Positions 16,717-25,260 of a DNA stretch of 64,000 nt are shown here, piece by piece. The notes under the pieces were generated by a model. It was not told the origin of the DNA. It saw only the letters and a list, made by a program, of their open reading frames with translations, and did no database searches. The first letter of the stretch is position 1, and each line of letters begins with the position of its first letter. The stretch lies in assembly GCF_000219215.1 (NCBI RefSeq), contig NC_015727.1, positions 1,426,001 to 1,490,000 on the forward strand, given 5' to 3'. A program made the translations under genes and the position numbers. The stretch is from Cupriavidus necator N-1 (GTDB taxonomy: Bacteria > Pseudomonadota > Gammaproteobacteria > Burkholderiales > Burkholderiaceae).

Positions 16717-17409
16717 CTACAGACGGATATCAACGGAAGTTGGTGTCGCGAATAGCTTGGGTTCCTTGCCGAGCGGAAACCCGATCACGTACAGGACGTT
16801 AGCTGGCATTGGCCTGTCCGGGTCCGAGCCCCCCTTCAGCAGCACGTTGCGCTCGGCATAGCAGAGCGAAACGCCAAGGGTCTTGAGCACATCGATGTTG
16901 GCTTGCATCGTGTCAGCCGCCTCGCGCTTCTGCGCTTCGGTATAGGCGTCCAGGGCATCGCGGTAGTTGCGGAAATATTCCATCAGTGCGGCGAAGCGTT
17001 TGTCCGCTTCGGCGCCCATCTCGAAGGCCAGCTCCGACATGTCCATCGTGCTGGTCTGCGCCAGCTCGGCCAACTGCTTACCCGTGGTCAGCCGAATCGC
17101 CGCGAAGGTGACGTGCTCGAGGTCGAACTGTTCCTGCGCAGCCTTGAGTTCGTCTTCGGGTGGAATCGCGAATGGCTTGTTGAGCGCGTCGATATCCAGG
17201 AAATCGAACGCGCTGGCCAGCGCCCGGCAGGTGTCGGCGTCGGCCGGCCAGCCTCGCTCGACGCGCTGAACGGTTCGCACGTTGAGCCCAGCGATCACGG
17301 CCAACTGCTCCTGAGTCCATTGCCGGGCGTCGCGGAACACCTTGATGCAGACAGCCAGCTCGGCGGGGGTCAGCAGGCGTACTGGTGGCGTGTTTTCCGT
17401 CGCATTCAT
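16717..17409 (-). CDS. XRE-family transcriptional regulator with long C-terminal region
   Basis: 230 residues, start ATG at 17409 with AAGGAG seven bases upstream. Residues 12-70 form a helix-turn-helix of the XRE/Cro type: LTPAELAVCIKVFRDARQWTQEQLAVIAGLNVRTVQRVERGW. The remaining 160 residues are helical, with MDMSELAFEMGAEADKRFAALMEYFRNYRDALDAY, and are not assigned. It lies just after a small membrane protein gene in the same direction, 15 bases apart; the pair may be a regulator with its partner. Confidence 0.8.
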   Translation of the reverse strand: MNATENTPPVRLLTPAELAVCIKVFRDARQWTQEQLAVIAGLNVRTVQRVERGWPADADTCRALASAFDFLDIDALNKPFAIPPEDELKAAQEQFDLEHVTFAAIRLTTGKQLAELAQTSTMDMSELAFEMGAEADKRFAALMEYFRNYRDALDAYTEAQKREAADTMQANIDVLKTLGVSLCYAERNVLLKGGSDPDRPMPANVLYVIGFPLGKEPKLFATPTSVDIRL

Positions 17410-17424
17410 TTCGTTGCTCCTTCG

Positions 17425-17652
17425 TTATCGACTGACGTGGCCAGCCGTGCTGGCCACACCGTTGCGCATGGCATGGCCGCACCTGGCGAGGGGCCAGAAC
17501 GCAAGCAAGAATCCGACAGCGGCCAGCACTGCCACATAGTGAGCCGGCGCCATGGTGTTGTAGTCGCAAGCGCTCAGTGTGCGTGCCAGGACCGGCAAAA
17601 CGCCGCCCGGTGCGTCCACGTGAATCTCATTCAGCTCTCGGAATGTGGTCAC
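17425..17652 (-). CDS. small single-span membrane protein, unrecognised
   Basis: 75 residues from a GTG at 17652 that follows AAGGAG by eight bases; the ATG at 17676 lacks a Shine-Dalgarno. One hydrophobic segment, YVAVLAAVGFLLAFWPLA, lies in the middle. No family recognised. Placement directly before the XRE gene suggests co-expression. Confidence 0.5.
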   Translation of the reverse strand: MTTFRELNEIHVDAPGGVLPVLARTLSACDYNTMAPAHYVAVLAAVGFLLAFWPLARCGHAMRNGVASTAGHVSR

Positions 17653-17820
17653 GTTCAGGTCTCCTTGCAATGGCATTGATACGCCGTCGGTCAGTGCCCG
17701 GCTTCGTGTGGGTCTTGCGGGCCCACCACGGCGGGCGAGCCGGTTCCCTCAGTCGACCTTCGAGCCATTGACCGGTGCCAGGCTGGTGTACTCTCGACCG
17801 CGTGGGCCGAACGTGCCGGT

Positions 17821-19212
17821 TCACGGGCTGTCATCCATCGCCAGTGCTTGCCCGTCTGCGCTTCGGTTACGCGCATTTAGCCAGGCACCAGCCAGCACAC
17901 CCGCAAGCAGCGTCGCTGTCGCGAGAATTTCCATGCGATGGGCGGGATGCCAGACCATGGCCGCGAGGACACCGAGAATCACCACGACGACCGACCACGT
18001 CAACCACGGGTAGCCCCACATACGCAGCGGCAGCTCTGCCGCGCGTCGTTCCAGTACTGCGCGCATGCGCAGCTGCGATACTGCGATCACGAGGTAGACC
18101 AGAAGCGCCACGGCGCCAGAGGTAGCCAGCAGGAAGGCGAAGACGCGTTCTGGCATAAGGTAGTTCGCCAGCACGCACACGAAAGCGAATGCGGTGGACA
18201 CCAGTACCGCGGCGCGCGGTGTGCCACACGCGGCAGTCCGGCTTAGGCCGCTCGGGGCATCGCCCCGCGTCGACAGCGAGAACAGCATGCGCGAGGCGGT
18301 GTAGAGCGCCGAGTTCAGGCAGCTCATTACCGCTGTCAGAACGATGACGTCGACGATCGCCTTGGCGTGCGGCACGCCGAGGATCTCCAGCGCGCGCTGG
18401 TACGCCCCATGGGTGACCAGCAGCGGGTCATTCCACGGCACCAGTGCAACAACAATGAAGATCGAGCCCAGGTAGAACAGCGAAATGCGCCACACCACCG
18501 AGCGCGTCGCGCGCACGATTTGCCGGGCCGGGTGTTCCGCTTCGGCCGCCGCAATGGTGACGATCTCCGCCCCCATGAATGCGAACATCGTTGTCAGGAC
18601 GACAGCGATGACAGCATGTGCGCCATTCGGCATGAACCCGCCATAGTCAACCAGCCGCGCCACGCCCGATACCTGAGCCCCCGGAAGCAAACCCAGCACC
18701 GCCAGACCGCCTACGGCAATGAACGCCACGATGGCGACCACCTTGATGAGCGCGAACCAGAATTCGAACTCACCATAGTTCCTGACCGAGAACAGATTGG
18801 TGCCGGTCAGCGCGAGCGTGATCGCCAGCGCAAACGTCCACTGGGGTATGGCGGGCAACCAGGCGCTCAGAATGGCCGCCGCCGCGGTCGCTTCAATCGG
18901 GATCACGAGGACCCAGAACCACCAGTACAGCCAGCCAATCGTGAAACCGGCCCAATGTCCGATGGCGCCGTCCGCGTAGGTCGAAAACGATCCGGTATCC
19001 GGCTGTGCCACAGCCATCTCGCCCAGCATGCGCATGACCAGCACCACCAGCAGCCCAGACATGGCATAGGCCAGCAGCGCGGCCGGGCCGGCCTCGGCGA
19101 TAGCTCGCCCGGAGCCTACAAACAGTCCGGCGCCGATGACGCCTGCAATCGAAACCATCGTGACGTGACGCGCCTTGAGTCCATGGCTCAGCCCTTTCCC
19201 TGACGGGTTCAT
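17821..19212 (-). CDS. amino-acid permease, APC superfamily (GabP/AAT type)
   Basis: 463 residues with about 12 hydrophobic segments. The start has GAGGAGAG before the ATG. It carries the APC signature in the first segment, MVSIAGVIGAGLFVGSGRAIAEAGPAALLAYAMSG, and the MLGEMAVAQPDTGSFSTYADGAIGHWAGFTIGWLYW block found in GabP, AnsP and ProY. It should import an amino acid or GABA by proton symport across the inner membrane; the substrate is not readable. It is cargo between core genes of the ICE-like module and has no catabolic neighbour. Confidence 0.92.
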   Translation of the reverse strand: MNPSGKGLSHGLKARHVTMVSIAGVIGAGLFVGSGRAIAEAGPAALLAYAMSGLLVVLVMRMLGEMAVAQPDTGSFSTYADGAIGHWAGFTIGWLYWWFWVLVIPIEATAAAAILSAWLPAIPQWTFALAITLALTGTNLFSVRNYGEFEFWFALIKVVAIVAFIAVGGLAVLGLLPGAQVSGVARLVDYGGFMPNGAHAVIAVVLTTMFAFMGAEIVTIAAAEAEHPARQIVRATRSVVWRISLFYLGSIFIVVALVPWNDPLLVTHGAYQRALEILGVPHAKAIVDVIVLTAVMSCLNSALYTASRMLFSLSTRGDAPSGLSRTAACGTPRAAVLVSTAFAFVCVLANYLMPERVFAFLLATSGAVALLVYLVIAVSQLRMRAVLERRAAELPLRMWGYPWLTWSVVVVILGVLAAMVWHPAHRMEILATATLLAGVLAGAWLNARNRSADGQALAMDDSP

Positions 19213-19382
19213 GTCTCTCTCCTCGGTGAAGCGCGACCTACATGAGCCGCTACGTTGGTGCTCCTATGACATGGAAATTGACCGCCGCTGGCGTTCCAGC
19301 ATGCCGCGGTCGTCTGACCCCAAATGCGGCATGCCGCATCGCATTGACGCGAACAACGGGGTTCTGCAGATTGCCCACTCGA

Positions 19383-19733
19383 TCAATCGACGATCGAGCC
19401 ACTGGACTGTGCCAGCCGGGCGTACTCGCCTAACGACCGCGTTGGCCGGAAGTACCGGTCACGAAGAATCGGCCTCTTGAGCGGCCCAACGATGGATGCC
19501 AGGTCGGACAGCTTCACATGGCCCAGTTCGGGCATGCCGATACCCACGTCGCACAGACCGTAGGCGGTGTCACCATCGGCCGGATCCAGCGCGGCCAGTA
19601 GCCAGGTCGCATGCGCATCGGGGGTAAACAGCCGCACCACGGGCAGCGGATCCCTGGCCTTTCCGGTTGCATATGCGTGGCCGTTTGCGAGCAGCTGCTC
19701 GCGTTGTTCGGCGGTGATGAGAGGTTGGATCAT
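19383..19733 (-). CDS. DUF2958 domain protein
   Basis: 116 residues, ATG at 19733 with GGAGG seven bases upstream. The sequence MIQPLITAEQREQLLANG...DPLPVVRLFTPDAHATWLLAALDPADGDTAYGLCDVGIGMPELGHV is a complete DUF2958 protein, the type carried by Tn4371-like ICEs and broad-host plasmids. Function unknown. A degraded second copy of its N-terminus is at 20666-20794. Confidence 0.88.
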   Translation of the reverse strand: MIQPLITAEQREQLLANGHAYATGKARDPLPVVRLFTPDAHATWLLAALDPADGDTAYGLCDVGIGMPELGHVKLSDLASIVGPLKRPILRDRYFRPTRSLGEYARLAQSSGSIVD

Positions 19734-20085
19734 GGTCGTTGCCTCCTAAAAGGTTCGCTCCACGGCAGAGCGAGACGATGTTGCGCGCAGGCCAAACACC
19801 CGGACCGTCCACACTCCGACCCCATTCGGGGCGGGCCGGGGTTGACGGCTAGCGACATGCGCTAGCACAGCGTGAATTGCGGCGGACGCGGACGCGGCTT
19901 TGCTGGAGCCCCTAGGGACGTCAAGCCGCACCAAGCGTCCGTCTATATGCGCCGGGTTGCACCTTCTGGCGCACACATCAGTAGATGTGGCTTGACGCGT
20001 GCGCTGCAATTGTAGAGTAAACACGTCAATAAATGGTGTGTTTAAAACGTCGTTAGTCAGACTACTCATAGGCATTCTTTGGCCT
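19734..20085. other. intergenic promoter region, about 350 bp
   Basis: No gene. It lies between divergent DUF2958 and an XRE gene. The part 20010-20070 is A+T-rich and contains AAACACGTC...GTGTGTTT, a possible operator for the XRE protein encoded next to it. Confidence 0.35.
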
Positions 20086-20400
20086 ATGAAAGGCAAGGGT
20101 CAGCACAAACGAAATCCGGTCGCGACGCTCCTCGGTCAGAGGCTAAAGGCTTGTCGTATCGAGGCGGGAAAATCTCAGGAAACCTTGGCGTTCGAGGCGC
20201 TGGTGGACCGCACGTACATTTCCGCGATGGAGCGCGGCGTCGCGAATCCCTCGGTCGAGACCTTGGCCAACATCTGCTACTGCCTCGGCATTACACTCGC
20301 CGAACTATTCGAACCACTGACAATTTCCCTGAAACCGACAGGTACGCGCCGCTCAAACACCGCGGAACCCGAGGAGATCAAGCGTCAGAGACTGCGCTAA
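20086..20400 (+). CDS. XRE-family transcriptional regulator
   Basis: 104 residues from ATG at 20086. Helix-turn-helix: LLGQRLKACRIEAGKSQETLAFEALVDRTYISAMERGVANPSVETLANICYCLGITLAELF. The C-terminal 30 residues are a basic tail. Such small regulators control entry or maintenance functions in integrative elements. It reads away from DUF2958, whose control is the simplest guess. Confidence 0.82.
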   Translation: MKGKGQHKRNPVATLLGQRLKACRIEAGKSQETLAFEALVDRTYISAMERGVANPSVETLANICYCLGITLAELFEPLTISLKPTGTRRSNTAEPEEIKRQRLR

Positions 20401-20665
20401 CTGGCGCATCTCCGGGAGTGAACGTCTGCTGTTGCAGCCATGACATCGAGCACCGTCCCGCATGGCGATCGACTACGACTCCGCGGGCGGGGTGAGTCGC
20501 ATTACACGGCCGTCTGCAGCGGTTCAGGCCGACATAATTAAGTCGCGCGTTTACAGCTAGAGAGCCATGGTGTGCTTCGCAAGCGTGCCGCGCCTGAGAA
20601 AGCTGTGATGCCAGCGGTCGTTCCGACAGCAGGTTTTCCAGGACACGCTCGCCTATGGCCTGCTG

Positions 20666-20794
20666 GCGCACGCTCGCCGGGAGCTTGAGCCAAGTGAGCA
20701 GCCGCACCACGGGTAGCGGGTCGATGCCCTGCCCGGCGGTACTCGCCTCGCCGTTGGCTGGTAGTGGCCCCCGCTCGCCAACTGTGGTGAGCGG
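20666..20794 (-). pseudogene. degraded DUF2958 fragment
   Basis: The minus strand reads PLTTVGERGPLPANGEAS...GIDPLPVVRLLTWLKLP, aligning with the first 45 residues of the intact DUF2958 protein at 19383-19733 (PLITAEQREQLLANGHAY...DPLPVVRLFTP). The rest of the domain is missing. A partial duplication of this part of the module is the likely origin. Confidence 0.6.
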
Positions 20795-20915
20795 CTCGGT
20801 CACGGAAGGGGGAAGCGGAATTGTTGAGGTCAAGAAAGGCACGGATGCGGTCCCTATATCTGTCGGAATCCGCAAATGAGGATTCCGGGAAAACCGAAAG
20901 CAGCTCTAAAATGAA

Positions 20916-20939
20916 CACTATAGATTGTAGCACTATAGA
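20916..20939. repeat. two 9-bp direct repeats before an XRE gene
   Basis: CACTATAGA at 20916-20924 and 20931-20939, 15 bp apart, in an A+T-rich stretch 40 bp upstream of the XRE gene at 20981. Possible operator or promoter element. Confidence 0.4.
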
Positions 20940-20980
20940 GCGCAATCGGCTGACATCATGGTTTTCTAGGGGAACCACTG

Positions 20981-21274
20981 GTGACGGCGAAGCACTCATT
21001 GGCAACAGCAATACGCATAATCAGGAAAGCGCGCGGCTTGAGCCAGGAAGCGTTCTCCGACGTGTCTAGCCGTACTTACATGAGTTCCCTGGAGCGCAAC
21101 CTAAAAAGCCCGACCATGCACAAGCTGACCGAACTATGTGAGGTCATGCAAGTGCATCCGCTAACGCTGCTGACGCTGGCCTATGCCGGCGAGAGCACGC
21201 ACAAGGCCGACCAGCTTCTGGCGCACGTGCGCCAGGAATTGGAGGCGATCTTGAAAGAGCGCGACGTGCCGTAG
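20981..21274 (+). CDS. XRE-family transcriptional regulator
   Basis: 97 residues from a GTG at 20981. Helix-turn-helix: ATAIRIIRKARGLSQEAFSDVSSRTYMSSLERNLKSPTMHKLTELCEVMQVHPLTLLTLAYA. The tail is a helix, ADQLLAHVRQELEAILKERDVP. Related to the regulator at 20086 in type but not in sequence detail. A terminator follows it. Confidence 0.82.
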   Translation: MTAKHSLATAIRIIRKARGLSQEAFSDVSSRTYMSSLERNLKSPTMHKLTELCEVMQVHPLTLLTLAYAGESTHKADQLLAHVRQELEAILKERDVP

Positions 21275-21307
21275 GCGCTCGCGATGCGGCCGCTAGCAGC
21301 AGCTGCG

Positions 21308-21334
21308 TCCCGCCGCAATGGGCGGGGCGTTTTT
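21308..21334 (+). terminator. rho-independent terminator
   Basis: Stem CCCGCC / GGCGGG with loop GCAATG, followed by GCGTTTTT. It ends the XRE transcript before the convergent DUF736 gene. Confidence 0.75.
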
Positions 21335-21344
21335 GGGGCGGCCG

Positions 21345-21656
21345 TCAGGCCGTCGGCTTGCTGCGCGACCAGATCAGGTTGTGCGTACCATCATCTTCCT
21401 CGATCAGCCGGGCGTATATCGTCGCCGGGAATGAAGGATCATCAAGGGTCACGGACAGGTAGGGCCGCTCGGACTGGCTGACTTTCTTCCACGCCGCGCC
21501 GAGGTCATAGCCGCCGGCCGCCTGGACGCGGAAGTCGGGGGCGTTCTCGCTCGCCTTGTCGTTGGGGATGAACCGGACCTTGACGTTGAGCGTCAGGGTG
21601 CGAACCGTGCCAATGAAGCCGTCGTTCTGAGCGGTGAAGATGCCGATGTTGGCCAT
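21345..21656 (-). CDS. DUF736 domain protein
   Basis: 103 residues. The ATG at 21656 is preceded by AAAGGAGAAAGC. MANIGIFTAQNDGFIGTVRTLTLNVKVRFIPND is the conserved DUF736 N-terminus; the end reads YARLIEEDDGTHNLIWSRSKPTA. These small proteins are a hallmark of Tn4371-type ICEs and related plasmids; role unknown. Frame intact. Confidence 0.9.
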   Translation of the reverse strand: MANIGIFTAQNDGFIGTVRTLTLNVKVRFIPNDKASENAPDFRVQAAGGYDLGAAWKKVSQSERPYLSVTLDDPSFPATIYARLIEEDDGTHNLIWSRSKPTA

Positions 21657-22326
21657 GATGCTTTCTCCTTTCGGATGAACCAAGGTCGCGCCCATCGCGT
21701 CCTTGTTGTGATCCGATCCGCGGGGGCCGGGCTGGCTGCACCGCTTGCGGCCGAGACGCAGTGGAGGACCTGCAGGCGCGAACAATTTGCTGCGCGAGGA
21801 AGCCGCGCAGCGGCGAGGAAATTGTTTGGGCTGGAAGGTTGCGGCCATAAAGACCGAGGCGCAGCCGCGCCCCTGCCAGGATGCACAACAGCTAAAGGAC
21901 GCATGGGCTGACCTCCCCAAAAGGAGCCGTGGCCGACTCGGCATCCCCGCATGGCGGCTGTACCGGCTTGCGCCCTGACGCGGGAAACGACCCGTCCTTC
22001 AACGACAAGCGAGAACGCCCCTGCCGTAGCCCGCGGCGACGCCTTCGAGGCATGGCGTGGATGCTCCATAGAGGCCGAGCGGCGTATCCGTGAACCGCCC
22101 TTCATGACGTTGTGGGCGACGAATCGCTAGCGTCGAGGACAGAAGGCTTTCGCACAACCTGTTGCAGCAAGCCGAGGCGTAGCCCCACGGCACCGCCCCC
22201 TGCAGCGGGGCGCAACGCTTGCGACCCTGACAGTTCATTCAAAAAGCCGTAGGAAGCCTTTTTTGTCAGATGCACTCCAGCGCACACTTCAAAGACCGCG
22301 GGCTTGAAATACCTGCAACACACATT
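21657..22326. other. intergenic, about 670 bp, with a strong hairpin
   Basis: No supported gene. At 21781-21826 AACAATTT and AAATTGTT pair around a nested CTGCGCG / CGCGCAG stem, giving a long hairpin. The stretch is otherwise GC-rich and lies between DUF736 and hipBA. Whether it is transcribed cannot be told. Confidence 0.5.
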
Positions 22327-22447
22327 TACTTGCTTTACAGTTATTTCAACTTTACGCGTTATGGTGGTAAGTCGTGTCTACCTGCATAGCAAGTAATTTG
22401 CTTTTACGAGCAAAGCAGGTAAAATTTATTTACGCGCATTGCAGGTA
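22327..22447 (+). promoter_or_regulatory. five phased palindromic operators upstream of hipBA
   Basis: Five 17-bp sites start at 22327, 22353, 22379, 22405 and 22431, exactly 26 bp apart. They read TACTTGC-TTT-ACAGTTA, TACGCGT-TAT-GGTGGTA, TACCTGC-ATA-GCAAGTA, TACGAGC-AAA-GCAGGTA and TACGCGC-ATT-GCAGGTA. The palindromic form is TACnnGC-N3-GCAGGTA. The last site ends seven bases before the hipB ATG. HipB dimers are known to bind several operators in front of their own operon, so this is most likely an autorepression array. Confidence 0.8.
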
Positions 22448-22453
22448 TCCAAA

Positions 22454-22702
22454 ATGAAGCAAGTGCTCTCAACGCCATCTCAGCTAGGCGAAATATTGCG
22501 GTCGGCTCGCCGAGCCAAACGGCTCACGCAGGGCCAAGCCGCCACCAGGCTGGGACTAAGCCAAAGCCGGCTGTCTGCCTTGGAGATTGAGCCCAAAGCC
22601 ATCTCTTCGGAACAGTTACTGGCCTTGGTCAGCCTTTATGGCTTAGAGCTCGTTCTCCAGTCGAAGAACCACGCCCCTCCATCGCAAGAAACGGAGTGGT
22701 AA
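22454..22702 (+). CDS. hipB: HipB antitoxin, XRE type
   Basis: 82 residues from ATG at 22454, immediately after the operator array. Helix-turn-helix: LGEILRSARRAKRLTQGQAATRLGLSQSRLSALEIEPKAISSEQLLALVSLYGLELVLQ, followed by a short tail as in HipB. It should bind the upstream operators and neutralise the HipA kinase encoded three bases downstream. Start choice: an in-frame TTG 15 bases earlier lies inside the operator and is unlikely. Confidence 0.9.
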   Translation: MKQVLSTPSQLGEILRSARRAKRLTQGQAATRLGLSQSRLSALEIEPKAISSEQLLALVSLYGLELVLQSKNHAPPSQETEW

Positions 22703-22705
22703 TCA

Positions 22706-24046
22706 ATGGGAAGAAAGTCACACACTCGGGCGTTGTCAGTCTGGGCCAATGGCCAACGTGTTGGCACCTGGCGCATCCCGCCGCATAGCCCTATGGAGCT
22801 CCAGTATGACAAAGACTGGATGGCTTCTGCCGCAGGACGCCCCTTGTCCCTTTCACTGCCGTTCGGCATCGACACCTCTCCTTTGAAGGGCGAGCGGGTC
22901 CGCAACTACTTCGACAACCTTCTGCCGGATAACGACAACATCCGCCGGCGGCTCGCTACCAAATATCAGACCGCTTCCACCGACCCCTTCGACCTGTTGG
23001 AAGCAATAGGACGAGACTGCGTTGGCGCCGTCCAGCTTCTCAAGGAAGACGAAGCCCCCCAGAACGTCAACAGTATTGAAGGCACCCCGCTATCTGACAC
23101 CGACATTGAGCAGCTCCTCGAGAACACGGTTACCACAACGGGGCCTGGAACAATAATGGAAGATGAAGATTTCCGCATCTCCATTGCAGGCGCCCAAGAA
23201 AAGACCGCCCTGCTCCGTCACGAAGGGAAATGGCTGCTTCCGCATGGGGCAACGCCGACTACACATATCTTGAAGCTACCGCTCGGCTTGGTTGGCAACC
23301 GGAAAGCTGACTTGTCGACCTCGGTAGAGAACGAATGGCTTTGCATGCAGCTCTTCAAGGAGTTCGGACTGCCGGTGGCCGACTGTGAGATATTGACCTT
23401 CGGCAAGCAGAAGGTGCTCGTCGTCACGCGATTCGACCGACAACTTCATCACAGCGGCAAATGGATAATGCGTTTGCCGCAAGAGGATTTCTGCCAGGTC
23501 CTCGGCGTGCCTCCCCATCTGAAGTACGAAGCAGAAGGCGGACCTGCAATGGTCGACATTGCGGCAGTCCTCCGGCAGTCACAAACTCCAGAGCGGGACC
23601 TGAAAACATTCTTGGCAACACAAGTCCTGTTCTGGATGCTGGCTGCTACAGACGGCCACGCCAAGAACTTCAGCATCCATATGTTGTCAGGGGGCCGTTA
23701 CAACCTCACACCGCTCTATGACATTCTGTCCGCTTGGCCGATTATCGGGGATGGGCCCAACCACGTCTCGTACCACAAGGCTAAGCTCGCCATGGCAGTT
23801 GCCGGCAAGAACCGCCACTATCTGTTGAAGGATATTCGGCGCCGCCATTTCAATGCCATGGCACCTAAGTGCTATGCAGACTCAACTGCGGAACCAATCA
23901 TGGAGGAGTTGATTGCCAAGGTCCCAACGGCCGTTTCGAACGTGGCCAATCGACTGCCACCAAATTTCCCTGCTCATGTCTCGGACAGCATCTTGGAAGG
24001 CCTTCAGGCGTCCGCCAAGAAACTCGGTGACATGAACGCAGGTTAG
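22706..24046 (+). CDS. hipA: HipA-family toxin kinase
   Basis: 446 residues, three bases after hipB. The N-terminal HipA subdomain (LSVWANGQRVGTWRI, LSLSLPFG, VRNYFDNLLPDND) precedes the activation-loop region ISIAGAQEKTALL and the Ser/Thr-kinase-like C-terminal domain with catalytic DGHAKNFSIHML and metal-binding LYDILSAWP. In E. coli HipA phosphorylates glutamyl-tRNA synthetase and gives persistence; here the target is not known. All motif residues are present and the frame is intact, so the pair may stabilise the mobile element. Confidence 0.93.
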   Translation: MGRKSHTRALSVWANGQRVGTWRIPPHSPMELQYDKDWMASAAGRPLSLSLPFGIDTSPLKGERVRNYFDNLLPDNDNIRRRLATKYQTASTDPFDLLEAIGRDCVGAVQLLKEDEAPQNVNSIEGTPLSDTDIEQLLENTVTTTGPGTIMEDEDFRISIAGAQEKTALLRHEGKWLLPHGATPTTHILKLPLGLVGNRKADLSTSVENEWLCMQLFKEFGLPVADCEILTFGKQKVLVVTRFDRQLHHSGKWIMRLPQEDFCQVLGVPPHLKYEAEGGPAMVDIAAVLRQSQTPERDLKTFLATQVLFWMLAATDGHAKNFSIHMLSGGRYNLTPLYDILSAWPIIGDGPNHVSYHKAKLAMAVAGKNRHYLLKDIRRRHFNAMAPKCYADSTAEPIMEELIAKVPTAVSNVANRLPPNFPAHVSDSILEGLQASAKKLGDMNAG

Positions 24047-24099
24047 CGCTGCAAAACCGCCGGCGGTTGCCGGCTTCGAATCATCAGAGAGTCAACCGT

Positions 24100-24517
24100 T
24101 GGTACGCGCACGTCCGCGATGGCGTCGCCGCAGACAAGGCCGTTTTGGCACACGAAGCGGAACATGCCGGCGAGCATCTGGTAGCGCTCGTGCCATCGTG
24201 CGAGTTCAGCAGAATGATCTCGTTGGCCTCGCGGCCATTGATCTGGCTGGCGTGGCGCAGTCGGATCATGTGCTTGGTGTATTCGCGGCGGTCGTCCTGC
24301 CGCACGCGTGTCTGGCACACCATGAAGGGCTGAAAACCTTCGCCGCGCAGCTCGTCCAATACCGTGACGGTAGGGATATAGCTTTACCGCTCCGAACGAC
24401 TGCCGTGTGGGGCTTCCGCGAAGATGGACGGGGCTACGCTGCGGATTTGGTCGTCGGGCAAGGGATCTTCCGAGCGCAGTACCGGGGAACGGGAAGCGAA
24501 GCGGGATGCGAGATGCA
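24100..24517 (-). pseudogene. DUF932 protein, broken
   Basis: Minus-strand frame from MHLASRFASRSPVLRSEDPLP (24517) reads to SER then TAA (near 24384), continues in the same frame SYIPTVTVLDELRGEGFQPFMVCQTRVR to NSHDGTS, then shifts frame to YQMLAGMFRFVCQNGLVCGDAIADVRVP and ends at about 24100. DUF932 proteins of Tn4371-type elements are about 270 residues; here there is one nonsense codon, one frameshift and loss of the C-terminal half. Its decay matches that of the relaxase and DUF2285 genes. Confidence 0.8.
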
Positions 24518-24611
24518 TAGTCTTTCTCCTGACAAGGGTTAGCTGTCGAAAACCACCGGATTCCTAGATTCGGAGCCCGCCTTTCGGCTTTTCCGGTGGG
24601 GTCGGCGCGGA

Positions 24612-24832
24612 GACCTGGGCCGGCCTCGTTGCCACCGTCTTTTCTGAGTTCATCGCCCGCGACGGTCAGGAGCGCGCGGACGGGGGCCGTCAAGGAGACA
24701 AGCGCAGGGTTGGTGCGGCCCGCAGGCGTAGCCGAGGACACGGCCCTGCGCGCCTTGACGGCCCCCGTCCGCGGGCTACAGTCGCGAGGTGATGGAGTCA
24801 GGAAAGATGGCTGGACAGGCAACGGCCGCCCC
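24612..24832. repeat. long imperfect inverted repeat
   Basis: A perfect 21-bp core pair lies at 24675-24695 and 24753-24773 (CGCGGACGGGGGCCGTCAAG on one side, its complement on the other). Pairing continues outward imperfectly (CTGAGTTCATCGCC with CTGACTCCATCACC; CGGCCTCGTTGCC with CGGCCGTTGCC) and inward (CGCAGGG with CCCTGCG). Whole span about 220 bp, able to form a large hairpin in DNA or RNA. Confidence 0.65.
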
Positions 24833-25188
24833 TGTGTGCCGACCGCACGGCAAGCGAAGCGCGCAGGCCCGGATCTGGGAGCCGGGCCGGAGGCGTCAGC
24901 CGAACGGAGTGAGGGAACGATGGAAGCCCGAATTAGGGCGAAACCCCGCAGGGGGTTCGATGCGCAGCACGACAGCGCGACCGGCCGTGCCTCCCTGGCC
25001 GGGGACGCCCAGATATCGCAGTCCATTGGAATTGGGCAGGTACCTCAGAGTCGGTCCGGCGATGATGGCTGGGGTACCGACAAGTCCGGCCTGGTTCTAT
25101 ACGCTGTGAAGCGTCGAATACATCAAGGACGGACATGAGACCCGCAGCACATCTGCGAAAACCTCCTCATCGAGGGGCAGCGCTACTG

Positions 25189-25260
25189 CGGGAAAACGGA
25201 ATTAGTGAGACTAGGGCGGCGCTTTTCGTGAGACTGGCCGGACTCGGGCGCGACGGGTAG
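25189..25260. repeat. GTGAGACT repeat block, copy A
   Basis: CGGGAAAACGGAATTAGTGA then GACT, with a second GTGAGACT 23 bp on (25205-25212 and 25228-25235), then CCGGACTC and CGACG. A diverged copy is at 29939-30034. Nature unknown; possibly recombinase or transposon-end sequence. Confidence 0.45.

Noticed and set aside
22327..22447. Regular repeats considered as CRISPR-like
   Set aside because: Spacers of 9 bp and strong palindromic symmetry just before hipB indicate operators.
24043..25026. 327-codon frame on the minus strand
   Set aside because: Only its last part (YQMLAGMFRFVCQNG) is real, as the shifted end of the DUF932 pseudogene; the rest is the inverted-repeat region read through.
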